Shown: one piece after another, positions 34,453 to 42,590 of the stretch | How positions within the stretch are numbered: position 1 is the first letter of the stretch | Layout of the letters: each line of letters begins with the position of its first letter | Program-made: the position numbers and the translations under genes | Notes under the pieces: generated by a model | Database searches by the model: none | Told to the model about the DNA's origin: nothing | What the model saw: only the letters and a program-made list of their open reading frames with translations | DNA from: SHZI01 sp038214295 | Lineage (GTDB): Bacteria; Pseudomonadota; Gammaproteobacteria; Steroidobacterales; GCA-2729495 | Length of the DNA stretch: 64,000 nt | Direction: 5' to 3' | Assembly (NCBI GenBank): GCA_038214295.1 | Contig: JBBQSA010000001.1 | Location: 1-64,000 of the forward strand

Positions 34453-35586
34453 TCAGCTCTTCTCGAACTGGTGGCGGATTGCCTCGCCCATCCACTTCAT
34501 GAAGTTCGGGTGCTGGACAAGGCCCTTCGGGTTGAACTCGTAGGCGAGGCCCTTCAGGTCGCTGCGAAGCTTGGCCTGCACCGTCCGGGCGCCGATGAGA
34601 TTGGTGACCACCAGCACACGCTGGCCCTTCTTCGTGGCCGCTTCCACGACTTCCCGCAACTTCTTCACGTTGGCTTCCCGGATCTCGGGCGGGGCATCGT
34701 CCTGGAGGGTCATGCCACGCACATCCGCGAAACCACCATCCGTCTTGATGATCTTCGCCAGGCCGGCGAGCACGCGCAGCTCCTCAGCGTTGTCCTCGGC
34801 TGAGGACGGCCCATGGCCCGCGATGATGACGACTTCCTTCTTCGGGTCCTTACTGATCTCCAGCGCGTGATCAAGCAGGGCCTCAGCAACCAGCGGATCG
34901 TCGCCAGGGGGCGGCACGAACAGGAGCTGCGCGGCGGTCTTCACCCTCGGCACGCTGGCGAACTCGGGCTTGGCCTGCTTGCCGAAGATGTACAGCCACT
35001 GGCGGTACAATTCGTTGGTGGCTGACGAGGTGATTGGCACCACGGCAATTTTCTTGGCGCCGGCCGCCGTAAGCTCGTCGAGGGCCACCTGGATGTGCTG
35101 GGACATCATCATGGCCATGCCGACACCCATGGCGGTCGGGAAGATATTGCCAATGGGCTGAACCTGCTCCCGGAAGATCTTGTCGCCCTGCTCGCGGAAC
35201 CCGTGCATCAGTATCAGTACGCCCTGATCACCCTTGACGTCAGCCGGGCTGATGTACCAGGCGTACTCCGGCCCCATCATGTCCATCGACAGGGTGATCT
35301 CCGCGTCGCTGTAGTTCTTGTAGAGCGCCACCCGCTCGCGCAACTCCTTGGTCATGGCCTCGTCCATCTTGTGCTTCATGCCATAGAGGCTGCGGCCCTC
35401 CGCGTCACGCCCCGTGTCCATCTCGTGACTGGAGTGGTCCATCTGGCTCATGTCGTGGCCCGAGTTGTCCGGGGCGTCGTTCTTATCCGCCGCAGGGGCG
35501 GCAGTGGCCAGCAGGCACAGGGCAGCGGCCAGCATGGCGAGGGTGGCGGGCCGGCTGGAGCGCGGCAGGTATTTCGTTACAGACAT
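34453..35586 (-). CDS. Exported CbiX/SirB-like (chelatase-fold) protein with Met/His-rich N-terminus
   Basis: This 377-residue protein has a signal peptide (ALCLLATAAPAA) and then a Met/His-rich stretch (GHDMSQMDHSSHEM, residues about 43-56), as seen in periplasmic copper-binding proteins. The rest has two CbiX-type half-domains, with LILMHGF (H128) and IIAGHGP (H258) where metal-binding His residues are expected. Known CbiX/SirB enzymes are cytosolic cobalt or iron chelatases in tetrapyrrole synthesis; an exported form suggests metal binding or delivery in the periplasm. GGGGAG lies eight bases before the ATG. Confidence 0.7.
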   Translation of the reverse strand: MSVTKYLPRSSRPATLAMLAAALCLLATAAPAADKNDAPDNSGHDMSQMDHSSHEMDTGRDAEGRSLYGMKHKMDEAMTKELRERVALYKNYSDAEITLSMDMMGPEYAWYISPADVKGDQGVLILMHGFREQGDKIFREQVQPIGNIFPTAMGVGMAMMMSQHIQVALDELTAAGAKKIAVVPITSSATNELYRQWLYIFGKQAKPEFASVPRVKTAAQLLFVPPPGDDPLVAEALLDHALEISKDPKKEVVIIAGHGPSSAEDNAEELRVLAGLAKIIKTDGGFADVRGMTLQDDAPPEIREANVKKLREVVEAATKKGQRVLVVTNLIGARTVQAKLRSDLKGLAYEFNPKGLVQHPNFMKWMGEAIRHQFEKS

Positions 35587-35643
35587 TGTTATTAACTCCC
35601 CAATCAGTATCCGGTAAATAAAGTATGCAAGGCAGGCTCAATG

Positions 35644-36660
35644 CTAGTCTGGATCCCGGCCGACAAGTACCTGTCGGCGGAAAAACCGCCAGATCTCCTC
35701 GGCGGCGGGCACGTCGTGGCTGGTTGGACCAAGAATTCGCGGCATAGTTTTCACAGGATGGGGGATCGTGTGGCCCCCGCCATGAATCGTGATCAGGTCA
35801 ACTTCAGGGCGGTCACCGGCCGACCACACCATGCGGCTCGCCACCGTGCCGTCCGCCGGGTCCGTGTCCGGGTAGCGGTGCTCGAACGGCGGCTCGGAGA
35901 AGCCCGCGAGGCCGCTGAAGTACTCGGCGGTCGCCAGGGCCGACTGCACGGTGCCCCGGCGATTGAACGGACCGAGCGACCAGATCTCGCCACCCCCGTA
36001 GGGGCTGATCGGGTCGGCGTCGCCGTCCAGCAGCAGGACTGGCACGCCCCGGCCGCTGGGCTGGCAGAGGGAGTTGCCGGGCGCCGGCAGGCTCGCCGCG
36101 ATGGCCGCCACGCCGGCCACGAAATCCGGCGCCTCCAGGGCCAGTCGCAGTGCCATGTGACCCCCGTTGGACAGGCCGGTGGCGAATACCTGGCCGGTGG
36201 CGACCCGCCGGCCGTTCAGGGCCGGATCCCCATCGAGACGGGCCACGACCGCCCGCAGGAAGCCCACGTCGTCCAGGCCGCGCTGCCTCGCTGCGAATTC
36301 GCCGGTCGCGCGGCAGTCATTCCACTGCCCCTCCCAGGCGCCGGGGTAGACGACCAGGGCGCCGTCGCGGTCCGCCAGCTCCTCGAAAGCCCAGGCCGTG
36401 TCGCTCCGCATCCGGGCTGGGGAGCTGCCGGCGCCATGCAGGACGAGGACGACGGGAGCGGGGTCGGTCAGGCGCTCGGGGACGTACACGAGAAACGAGC
36501 GGGAGAGGCCGCCGAAATCGAAGCGGCGCTCCTCCACCTTGCCGGTCAGCGAAGGCTGGGGATACACAGGGGTGCGCAGACCCCATGCCCACAGCAGGAA
36601 CGCCCCGGCCAGCACGAGGACCACCAGCGCCGCCAATGTCCTGACGAGCCATAGCCGCAT
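35644..36660 (-). CDS. LpqC/PHB-depolymerase-family esterase, membrane-anchored or exported
   Basis: The product is 338 residues from the ATG at 36660 (the upstream in-frame ATG has no clear ribosome site). An N-terminal hydrophobic segment (ALVVLVLAGAFLLWAWG) is an anchor or signal. The alpha/beta-hydrolase core has LVLHGAGSS, the nucleophile motif GLSNGG, DGDADPISPYGG and HGGGHTIP. Members act on polyhydroxyalkanoates or feruloyl/xylan esters. It is divergent from the M13 protease gene with only 42 bases between starts, so they share a promoter region. Confidence 0.88.
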   Translation of the reverse strand: MRLWLVRTLAALVVLVLAGAFLLWAWGLRTPVYPQPSLTGKVEERRFDFGGLSRSFLVYVPERLTDPAPVVLVLHGAGSSPARMRSDTAWAFEELADRDGALVVYPGAWEGQWNDCRATGEFAARQRGLDDVGFLRAVVARLDGDPALNGRRVATGQVFATGLSNGGHMALRLALEAPDFVAGVAAIAASLPAPGNSLCQPSGRGVPVLLLDGDADPISPYGGGEIWSLGPFNRRGTVQSALATAEYFSGLAGFSEPPFEHRYPDTDPADGTVASRMVWSAGDRPEVDLITIHGGGHTIPHPVKTMPRILGPTSHDVPAAEEIWRFFRRQVLVGRDPD

Positions 36661-36702
36661 CGGGAAACGGTACCATTCCCGCAGGCCTCCTGCGGACACC
36701 CC

Positions 36703-38766
36703 ATGAAGAATGCCACCAAGCCTGCCCGGGCGCGGCGCCGCCCCACGCTACCGATCCTTGCTGTCATCACCCTCATAGCATCCTGTGCGACAGCGCCACC
36801 GCCGCTTCGCCCAGGCTTCGATGCTGCTGAACTTGATGGCACGGTCCGCCCCCAGGACGACTTCTGGACGCATGTGAATGGCAAATGGCTGGCCAGCACC
36901 CGGATCCCGCCGGACCAGTCGGGCTACGGGAGTTTCCAGATCGTTGCCGAGCGCACGGAAGCGCAGCTGCGCGCACTCATCGAGGCGGCGGCGCAAGTTC
37001 CGGCGCGCGGTGGAGCCGCCAGCAGCGACGAGCAGAAGATCGGCGCGCTCTACGCGAGCTTCATGGACGAGCCGCGGGTAGAGGCGCTCGGAGTCGGGCC
37101 ACTGGCGCCGGACCTGGCCGCCATCGACGCCCTGCGCACCCACGATGAAGTGATTGGCTACTTCGGCACGGCCATGGCAGCGGGCGTCCAGACGCCGGTC
37201 CAGTGGTTCGTGGATGCCGATGCCACGGACCCGTCCCGCAACCTGGCCTACTTCTGGCAGGACGGCCTCGGGCTGCCGAACCGGGATTACTACCTGGATG
37301 ACCGCCCGGAACTGCGGGCGGCCCTGTCCGCTTACCAGGCCCACATCGAAAGACTCTACGGCCTGGCCGGCTGGGCAGACGGCGCCGCCGCGTCCCGCAC
37401 CGTCCTCGCGCTGGAGAAACGCATTGCCGAGCGACACTGGTCTGCCGTGCAGAACCGCGACGACGAGAAGATCTATCGCAACCAGGTCGACTTGCCGGCG
37501 GCCGTTGGCCGCTTTCAGGGCTTCGACTGGCCCCGGTTCCTCTCGGCAGCAGCGCTCGACCCGCCAGGCAAGTTCGTCGTCGCGCAGACGGACTACTTCG
37601 AGGCGCTGGGGCCTCTGGTGCGTTCCGTGCCAGTAGCAGACTGGCAGACCTGGCTGCGCTTCAAGACACTGAAACACTACGCGCCGTTCCTGACGGCCGC
37701 CATCGCCGGCGAGGATTTTGCCTTCGAGGGCGGAACCCTGAAAGGCATCCAGGTTAACAAGGCACGCTGGAAGCGCGGCGTGCAGCTGGCGAGCAGCGAG
37801 CTCGGTGACCTGGTCGGCAAGGCCTACGTGGCGCGCTACTTCCCGCCCTCATCGAAGGTCCGCATGGATCGCATGATCGCCGACCTCACGGAGGCCTTCC
37901 GGCAGTCCATCAACAACCTGGACTGGATGAGCCCCGCCACGCGGCAAGCGGCACAGGAGAAGCTCGCGAAGTTCCGCAGCAAGATCGGCTACCCCGAGCA
38001 CTGGAAGGATTACACGGGCGTGGACGTGCGCGCCGACGATCTCGTCGGCAATCTCCGCCAGACCGTGGCATTTGCCCACGCCTACGCCGCTGCCCGGATC
38101 CGGAAGCCGGTGGATCCGACCGAGTGGCTGATGACACCCCAGACCGTCAACGCCTACTACCAGCCGACGGCCAACGAGATCGCGTTCCCGGCCGCCATCC
38201 TGCAGCCGCCTTTCTTCGACCCTGCCGCCGACGACGCGCAAAACTACGGTGCTATCGGTGCGATCATCGGCCACGAGATCAGCCACGGCTTCGATGACCA
38301 GGGCCGCAAGTACGACGGCGACGGCCGGCTGCGGGACTGGTGGACCGGAGCAGATGCCGACCAGTACGCGGCCCGGACGCAAAAGCTCGTGACCCGCTAC
38401 GACGGCTTCAGGCCGCTGCCGAACTTCAGCGTGAACGGGCAGCTGACGCTCGGCGAGAACATCGCGGATCTGGCCGGGCTGACGATGGCCTACCGGGCCT
38501 GGCAGCTGTCTCTCAAGGGGCGGGAGGCGCCGGTGATCGGCGGCTTCACCGGTGCGCAGCGGCTGTTTATAGGCTATGCGCTGGCGTTCCGGGGCATGGA
38601 TCGCCCGGAGCGTCGCCAGTCACTGCTACTCAGCGACCCGCACTCGCCGGATGAGTACCGGGTACGCGGCGTGTTGCCCAACGTCGCGGCTTTCTACACC
38701 GCGTTCGGGGTCGACCCCGGGGACAAGATGTACCTGCCCCCCGCCGACCGCGTCACCCTCTGGTGA
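36703..38766 (+). CDS. M13 family metallopeptidase (neprilysin-like), exported lipoprotein
   Basis: This 687-residue protease has a lipoprotein-type signal (AVITLIASC). The zinc motif HEISH appears in IIGHEISHGFDDQG and the third-ligand motif in GENIADLAGLTMAY, both standard for M13. NAYYQPTANEIAFPA upstream of the zinc motif is the substrate-binding segment. It degrades peptides in the periplasm. It ends in Trp-stop inside a 32-bp palindrome shared with the convergent UbiD gene. Confidence 0.95.
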   Translation: MKNATKPARARRRPTLPILAVITLIASCATAPPPLRPGFDAAELDGTVRPQDDFWTHVNGKWLASTRIPPDQSGYGSFQIVAERTEAQLRALIEAAAQVPARGGAASSDEQKIGALYASFMDEPRVEALGVGPLAPDLAAIDALRTHDEVIGYFGTAMAAGVQTPVQWFVDADATDPSRNLAYFWQDGLGLPNRDYYLDDRPELRAALSAYQAHIERLYGLAGWADGAAASRTVLALEKRIAERHWSAVQNRDDEKIYRNQVDLPAAVGRFQGFDWPRFLSAAALDPPGKFVVAQTDYFEALGPLVRSVPVADWQTWLRFKTLKHYAPFLTAAIAGEDFAFEGGTLKGIQVNKARWKRGVQLASSELGDLVGKAYVARYFPPSSKVRMDRMIADLTEAFRQSINNLDWMSPATRQAAQEKLAKFRSKIGYPEHWKDYTGVDVRADDLVGNLRQTVAFAHAYAAARIRKPVDPTEWLMTPQTVNAYYQPTANEIAFPAAILQPPFFDPAADDAQNYGAIGAIIGHEISHGFDDQGRKYDGDGRLRDWWTGADADQYAARTQKLVTRYDGFRPLPNFSVNGQLTLGENIADLAGLTMAYRAWQLSLKGREAPVIGGFTGAQRLFIGYALAFRGMDRPERRQSLLLSDPHSPDEYRVRGVLPNVAAFYTAFGVDPGDKMYLPPADRVTLW

Positions 38767-38793
38767 GAAAAGGGGATGTCCCCTTTTCTCACC
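38762..38793. repeat. 32-bp perfect palindrome, copy 1 of a 22-bp repeated element
   Basis: Arms of 15 bp at 38762-38776 and 38779-38793 (core GAAAAGGGGA / TCCCCTTTTC) flank a TG centre. It spans both stop codons of the convergent M13 and UbiD genes, and could act as a bidirectional terminator. The 22-bp core recurs in the opposite orientation at 42567-42588. Confidence 0.85.
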
Positions 38794-40255
38794 AGCCCTT
38801 GAGGTAGTCGGCCCACTTCGAGTCCACGAGCGGAAAGCTGTCCGGCGCGCCCTTCACGAGGAGATCCCGGTTCAGGGGCGCCCAGCTCTTGGGGCCGCCC
38901 TCCGCTTCCAGCTGGCGCGTGGCGTCGATGATCATCTTGCTCGACAACGCCCAGTGGGGACGGCTCGGGTCCGGCATCATCATCTGGGTCTGGGGAATCA
39001 TCAGGCTGGCGGACGGCTGCCAGCGCGCGCCCAGCGCGTGCAGTATCTGGCTGGGCTCCAGGATGTTGATGTCCTTGTCCACCACGATCACAACCTTGTT
39101 CAGGCCAATGTTCGCCGCCAGGTACTGGCCTGCCGCCATACCCTCTCCCGGCAGCTTCTTGTCGATGCTGATCACGATCACCCCGTTCGCGCCGCGCGGC
39201 GAATACAGCCCAGTGAGATTCGGAATCAGCTTCCGGTACATGAAGAAGTTGGACGCGATCTGCGGCGACCGCGGCATGTCGCAGGTCAACCCGGTGAAGG
39301 AATTGAGAATCCAGGGCTTCTCCCGGTGCGTGATGCACTGGATGTTCATGAAGAAGTTGTTGGGCTTCATGGGGCCCTGGTACCCGTACATCTCGCCGTA
39401 GGGCCCCTCGTCCAGGCCCTCGTCCAGCGGCACCTCGCCCTCGATGATCATCTCCGCGTGGGCGGGCACGAGGATGTGGCTGGTCTCGCACTTCACCACT
39501 TCCAGCGCCTGGCCCCGCAGGCCACCGGCGAACTCCAGCTCGTCCTCCTGGAAGCCCGCCATCTTCGTGCTGCTGGCACAGAAGGTGAAGGGATCGGCAC
39601 CCACGGCGATGGCCACCTTGGCCACCCTGTCGCCGCGCTTCCGCATCGCCGTGAGGATCCGCCAGCCGTGCTGGCTCGGCTCCGGATTCACGCTGATCCG
39701 TTTGCCGTCCCTGACCTGGCACCGGTAGGTGCCGGTGTTCTTGCCGAATTCCGGATCGTCCATGATCACCGAGGTGATGTTGATATAGCGGCCGGCGTCC
39801 GCAGGATTGTTCTTCAGCCACGCGAACTTCTCGATGTCCACGGCGTCGCCCTTGAGGACGACCTGCTTGCAGGGTGCCGCGACCGCGGCAATCTCCACCG
39901 GCGGGATCCGCTGCCAGCCGCCCGAGGGGTTGAGGCGCTTCTCCATCTCCTTCAGCACGGCGTGGTACATCTGCTGGTAATCCGCCGTGATCTCCGGCAC
40001 CCCGAACAGCACCGCCTCGTCCGGCCAGCGGCCGTAGGGGTTGGCGAGCAGCGGCCCGTCCATCCACTGGCCGTTGATCCTGATGCGGTCCACCATGAAG
40101 GCGGGCGCCTGTTCGATCCCGAACTTTTCGATCAGCCGGTAGGCAAAGGCGGTGACCTCGTACTGGTCCTGGTCCATGGCCGCCACATGCAGTACCCGGC
40201 CCCGCCCCTCCAGGGCCTGGATGTAGTCGCGGATCGAGTCGAAGGTCGGTTTCAT
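38789..40255 (-). CDS. UbiD-family decarboxylase
   Basis: This 488-residue protein has UbiD family features: the EGPYGEMYGYQGP segment near residues 270-282 (active-site Glu region), PAHAEMIIEGEVP before it, and a C-terminal SSKMIIDATRQLEAEGG domain. UbiD enzymes use prenylated FMN to decarboxylate or carboxylate aromatic and alpha,beta-unsaturated acids. The UbiX flavin prenyltransferase needed for the cofactor is not in the window. The substrate is unknown; the divergent alpha/beta-hydrolase, 122 bases away, may act in the same catabolic pathway. Confidence 0.92.
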   Translation of the reverse strand: MKPTFDSIRDYIQALEGRGRVLHVAAMDQDQYEVTAFAYRLIEKFGIEQAPAFMVDRIRINGQWMDGPLLANPYGRWPDEAVLFGVPEITADYQQMYHAVLKEMEKRLNPSGGWQRIPPVEIAAVAAPCKQVVLKGDAVDIEKFAWLKNNPADAGRYINITSVIMDDPEFGKNTGTYRCQVRDGKRISVNPEPSQHGWRILTAMRKRGDRVAKVAIAVGADPFTFCASSTKMAGFQEDELEFAGGLRGQALEVVKCETSHILVPAHAEMIIEGEVPLDEGLDEGPYGEMYGYQGPMKPNNFFMNIQCITHREKPWILNSFTGLTCDMPRSPQIASNFFMYRKLIPNLTGLYSPRGANGVIVISIDKKLPGEGMAAGQYLAANIGLNKVVIVVDKDINILEPSQILHALGARWQPSASLMIPQTQMMMPDPSRPHWALSSKMIIDATRQLEAEGGPKSWAPLNRDLLVKGAPDSFPLVDSKWADYLKGW

Positions 40256-40377
40256 GCAATGAATCTCCAGCGGCCATGACCAGCAGGTGCAGGCGCCGCC
40301 TGTCGATGGCCGGCACCCACGGTGCTAGCATGCGCCCGCGGCCTTCTTAAGCACCAGACAAGCGGGTTCCACTGACC

Positions 40378-41364
40378 ATGAAATGGCTGAAGCGCATTCT
40401 TGGGGGCCTGCTGGGCCTCCTCGTCCTCACCTGGCTCGCCCTCGTGGCCTACGCCTACTGGCCCACCGGTATCGAGGAGGTCCCGGCCGTCAATCTCGCT
40501 GGTCCGGCCGACCGGTTCGTCCTGGTGGATGGCGTCAACATCCGCTACCAGACCTGGGGCGAGCCCGGGCCGGGCAAGCCCACGGCCCTGCTCATTCATG
40601 GCTTTGCAAATTCGCTACAGAGTTTCCGGCGCCTGGCGCCGCTGCTGGCCAACCGTTACTACGTTGTGGCCTACGACATGCCGGGCTTCGGCCTGTCGGA
40701 CAAGCCGGCCCCCTTCGACTACCGGAACGCCCACCAGGCGGAGATCGCCTGCGACCTTATCAAGGCGCTGGACCTGCAGAGAGTCGTGGTCGGCGGCCAC
40801 TCGCTCGGCGGGGCTATCGCGTTGCGCGTGGCACTCCAGTCCCCGGAGGTAGTCGGTCTCGTCGTGATGAACCCGGGAATCATTACCAGCGGTGTCCCCG
40901 CGATCGCCAAGTACCTGTTTTTCCCGTTACCGCGTATCCAGGCCAAGCTGTTCGGTGACCCGGAGTTCCGCAGCAACTTCCTGCGCCGGTCCTTCGTCGA
41001 CCCGTCCATCGTTACCGACGACGTGGTCCGCGACCTGAGCCGTACGTCCCGCACCCAGGGCTACCTGTCGGGCATGACCAACCTGATGGGCCAGTACAAC
41101 GACCCGGACGAGGTACCCATGCTTCCCCGGCTGACCGTGCCGTCGCTGATCGTCTGGGGCCAGCAGGACAGGGGCAAGCCCAGGGGCGAGTTCGAGGAGC
41201 TGCGGGCAAAGCTGCCGTTCAACACCGCGGTGCTCGTGCCGACGTCGGGACACTACGTACAGGAAGAGGCGCCGACTGAAACCGCCGCCGCCATGGACGC
41301 CTTCGTGGACCGGGTGCTGCCGCCCCAGTCGGGCAGCGCGCTTATTCCCGGCGCGATGTTGTAA
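40378..41364 (+). CDS. Alpha/beta-fold hydrolase with N-terminal membrane anchor
   Basis: This 328-residue hydrolase has an N-terminal hydrophobic segment (ILGGLLGLLVLTWLALVAYAYW) as a membrane anchor. The catalytic core includes LIHGFANSLQSF, the nucleophile elbow GGHSLGGAIAL, the acid region VWGQQDRGKP and the His in TSGHYVQEEAP. It resembles epoxide hydrolase/C-C bond hydrolase-like members, but substrate cannot be set. The gene is followed by purT 31 bases on. Confidence 0.88.
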   Translation: MKWLKRILGGLLGLLVLTWLALVAYAYWPTGIEEVPAVNLAGPADRFVLVDGVNIRYQTWGEPGPGKPTALLIHGFANSLQSFRRLAPLLANRYYVVAYDMPGFGLSDKPAPFDYRNAHQAEIACDLIKALDLQRVVVGGHSLGGAIALRVALQSPEVVGLVVMNPGIITSGVPAIAKYLFFPLPRIQAKLFGDPEFRSNFLRRSFVDPSIVTDDVVRDLSRTSRTQGYLSGMTNLMGQYNDPDEVPMLPRLTVPSLIVWGQQDRGKPRGEFEELRAKLPFNTAVLVPTSGHYVQEEAPTETAAAMDAFVDRVLPPQSGSALIPGAML

Positions 41365-41395
41365 CCCGGCCGGACTGCCCGGGACCGCGCCGCCC

Positions 41396-42568
41396 ATGAC
41401 CACCATTGGCACGCCGCTCACCCCGAATGCCACCCGCCTCCTGCTGCTCGGTTCCGGGGAGCTTGGCAAGGAAGTGGCTATCGAAGCCCAGCGCCTCGGC
41501 ATCGAGGTGATCGCCGTGGACCGCTACGCCAACGCCACGGCCATGCAGGTGGCCCACCGCTCCCACGTCGTCAGCATGCTCGACGCCGCGGCCCTGCGCG
41601 CCATCATCGAGCGGGAGCAGCCTCACTTTGTCGTACCGGAGATCGAGGCCATTGCCACCGCGGAGCTGGTAGCGCTCGAAGCAGAGGGCTTCACCGTGAT
41701 CCCGACGGCGCGGGCCGCGCAGCTCACCATGGACCGCGAAGGCATCCGCCGCCTGGCCGCCGAGACGCTGGGCCTCGCGACGTCGCCGTACCGCTTCGCC
41801 AGCACGCTGGACGAGTACCGGGCGGCGGTGGACGCCATCGGCACGCCTTGCGTGGTCAAGCCGGCAATGTCGAGTTCGGGGAAAGGCCAGAGCACGGTCC
41901 GGCAGCCAGAGGACGTCCAGGAAGCCTGGGACTACGCCCAGGCCGGCGGCCGGGCGGGCGCCGGCCGGGTCATCATCGAGGGCTTCATAGACTTCGATTA
42001 CGAGATCACCCTGCTCACGGTCCGGCATGCAGGGGGCACCAGCTATTGCGCGCCCATCGGCCACCTGCAGATCGACGGCGACTACCGGGAATCCTGGCAG
42101 CCCCACGCCATGAGCGGGCTCGCGCTGACGGAAGCACGGCGCATCGCCGCGGCCGTGACCGGTGAGCTCGGCGGCCGGGGCCTCTTCGGCGTGGAGCTGT
42201 TTGTGAAAGGCGACCGGGTCTGGTTCAGCGAGGTCTCACCACGACCCCACGACACGGGCCTCGTCACCCTGATATCCCAGGAACTCTCCGAGTTCGCCCT
42301 GCACCTGCGCGCGATACTCGGCCTGCCGATCCCGCATATTCTCCAGTACGGCCCATCCGCCTCCTGCGCGCTGCTGATCGAGGGCGATACCGCCAATCTG
42401 CAGTTTCACCATGTGGAGGCCGCGCTCGCGGAGCCTGACACGGGGCTGCGCCTGTTCGGGAAGCCGGAAGTACGCGGCAAGCGGCGCATGGGGGTGACGC
42501 TCGCCCGAGCCGCCACGCTGGACGAGGCGCGGGCCAAGGCGCGCCGCGCCGCCGCGGCAATCAGCTGA
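41396..42568 (+). CDS. purT: Formate-dependent phosphoribosylglycinamide formyltransferase (GAR transformylase 2)
   Basis: This 390-residue ATP-grasp enzyme uses formate and ATP to formylate glycinamide ribonucleotide in purine synthesis. Motifs: LLLGSGELGKEVAIEAQRLG, VDRYANATAMQVAHRSHV, KPAMSSSGKGQS (ATP-grasp loop), IEGFIDFDYEITLLTVR and EVSPRPHDTG. Length and order are typical of PurT. It ends two bases into the second copy of the 22-bp palindrome. Confidence 0.97.
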   Translation: MTTIGTPLTPNATRLLLLGSGELGKEVAIEAQRLGIEVIAVDRYANATAMQVAHRSHVVSMLDAAALRAIIEREQPHFVVPEIEAIATAELVALEAEGFTVIPTARAAQLTMDREGIRRLAAETLGLATSPYRFASTLDEYRAAVDAIGTPCVVKPAMSSSGKGQSTVRQPEDVQEAWDYAQAGGRAGAGRVIIEGFIDFDYEITLLTVRHAGGTSYCAPIGHLQIDGDYRESWQPHAMSGLALTEARRIAAAVTGELGGRGLFGVELFVKGDRVWFSEVSPRPHDTGLVTLISQELSEFALHLRAILGLPIPHILQYGPSASCALLIEGDTANLQFHHVEAALAEPDTGLRLFGKPEVRGKRRMGVTLARAATLDEARAKARRAAAAIS

Positions 42569-42588
42569 AAAGGGGACATCCCCTTTTC
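42567..42588. repeat. 22-bp palindrome, copy 2 (opposite orientation)
   Basis: GAAAAGGGGA at 42567-42576 and TCCCCTTTTC at 42579-42588 with a CA centre. This is exactly the reverse complement of the core at 38767-38788 (TG centre). It lies between the convergent purT and ABC-exporter genes, overlapping the purT stop codon. Confidence 0.85.
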
Positions 42589-42590
42589 GT

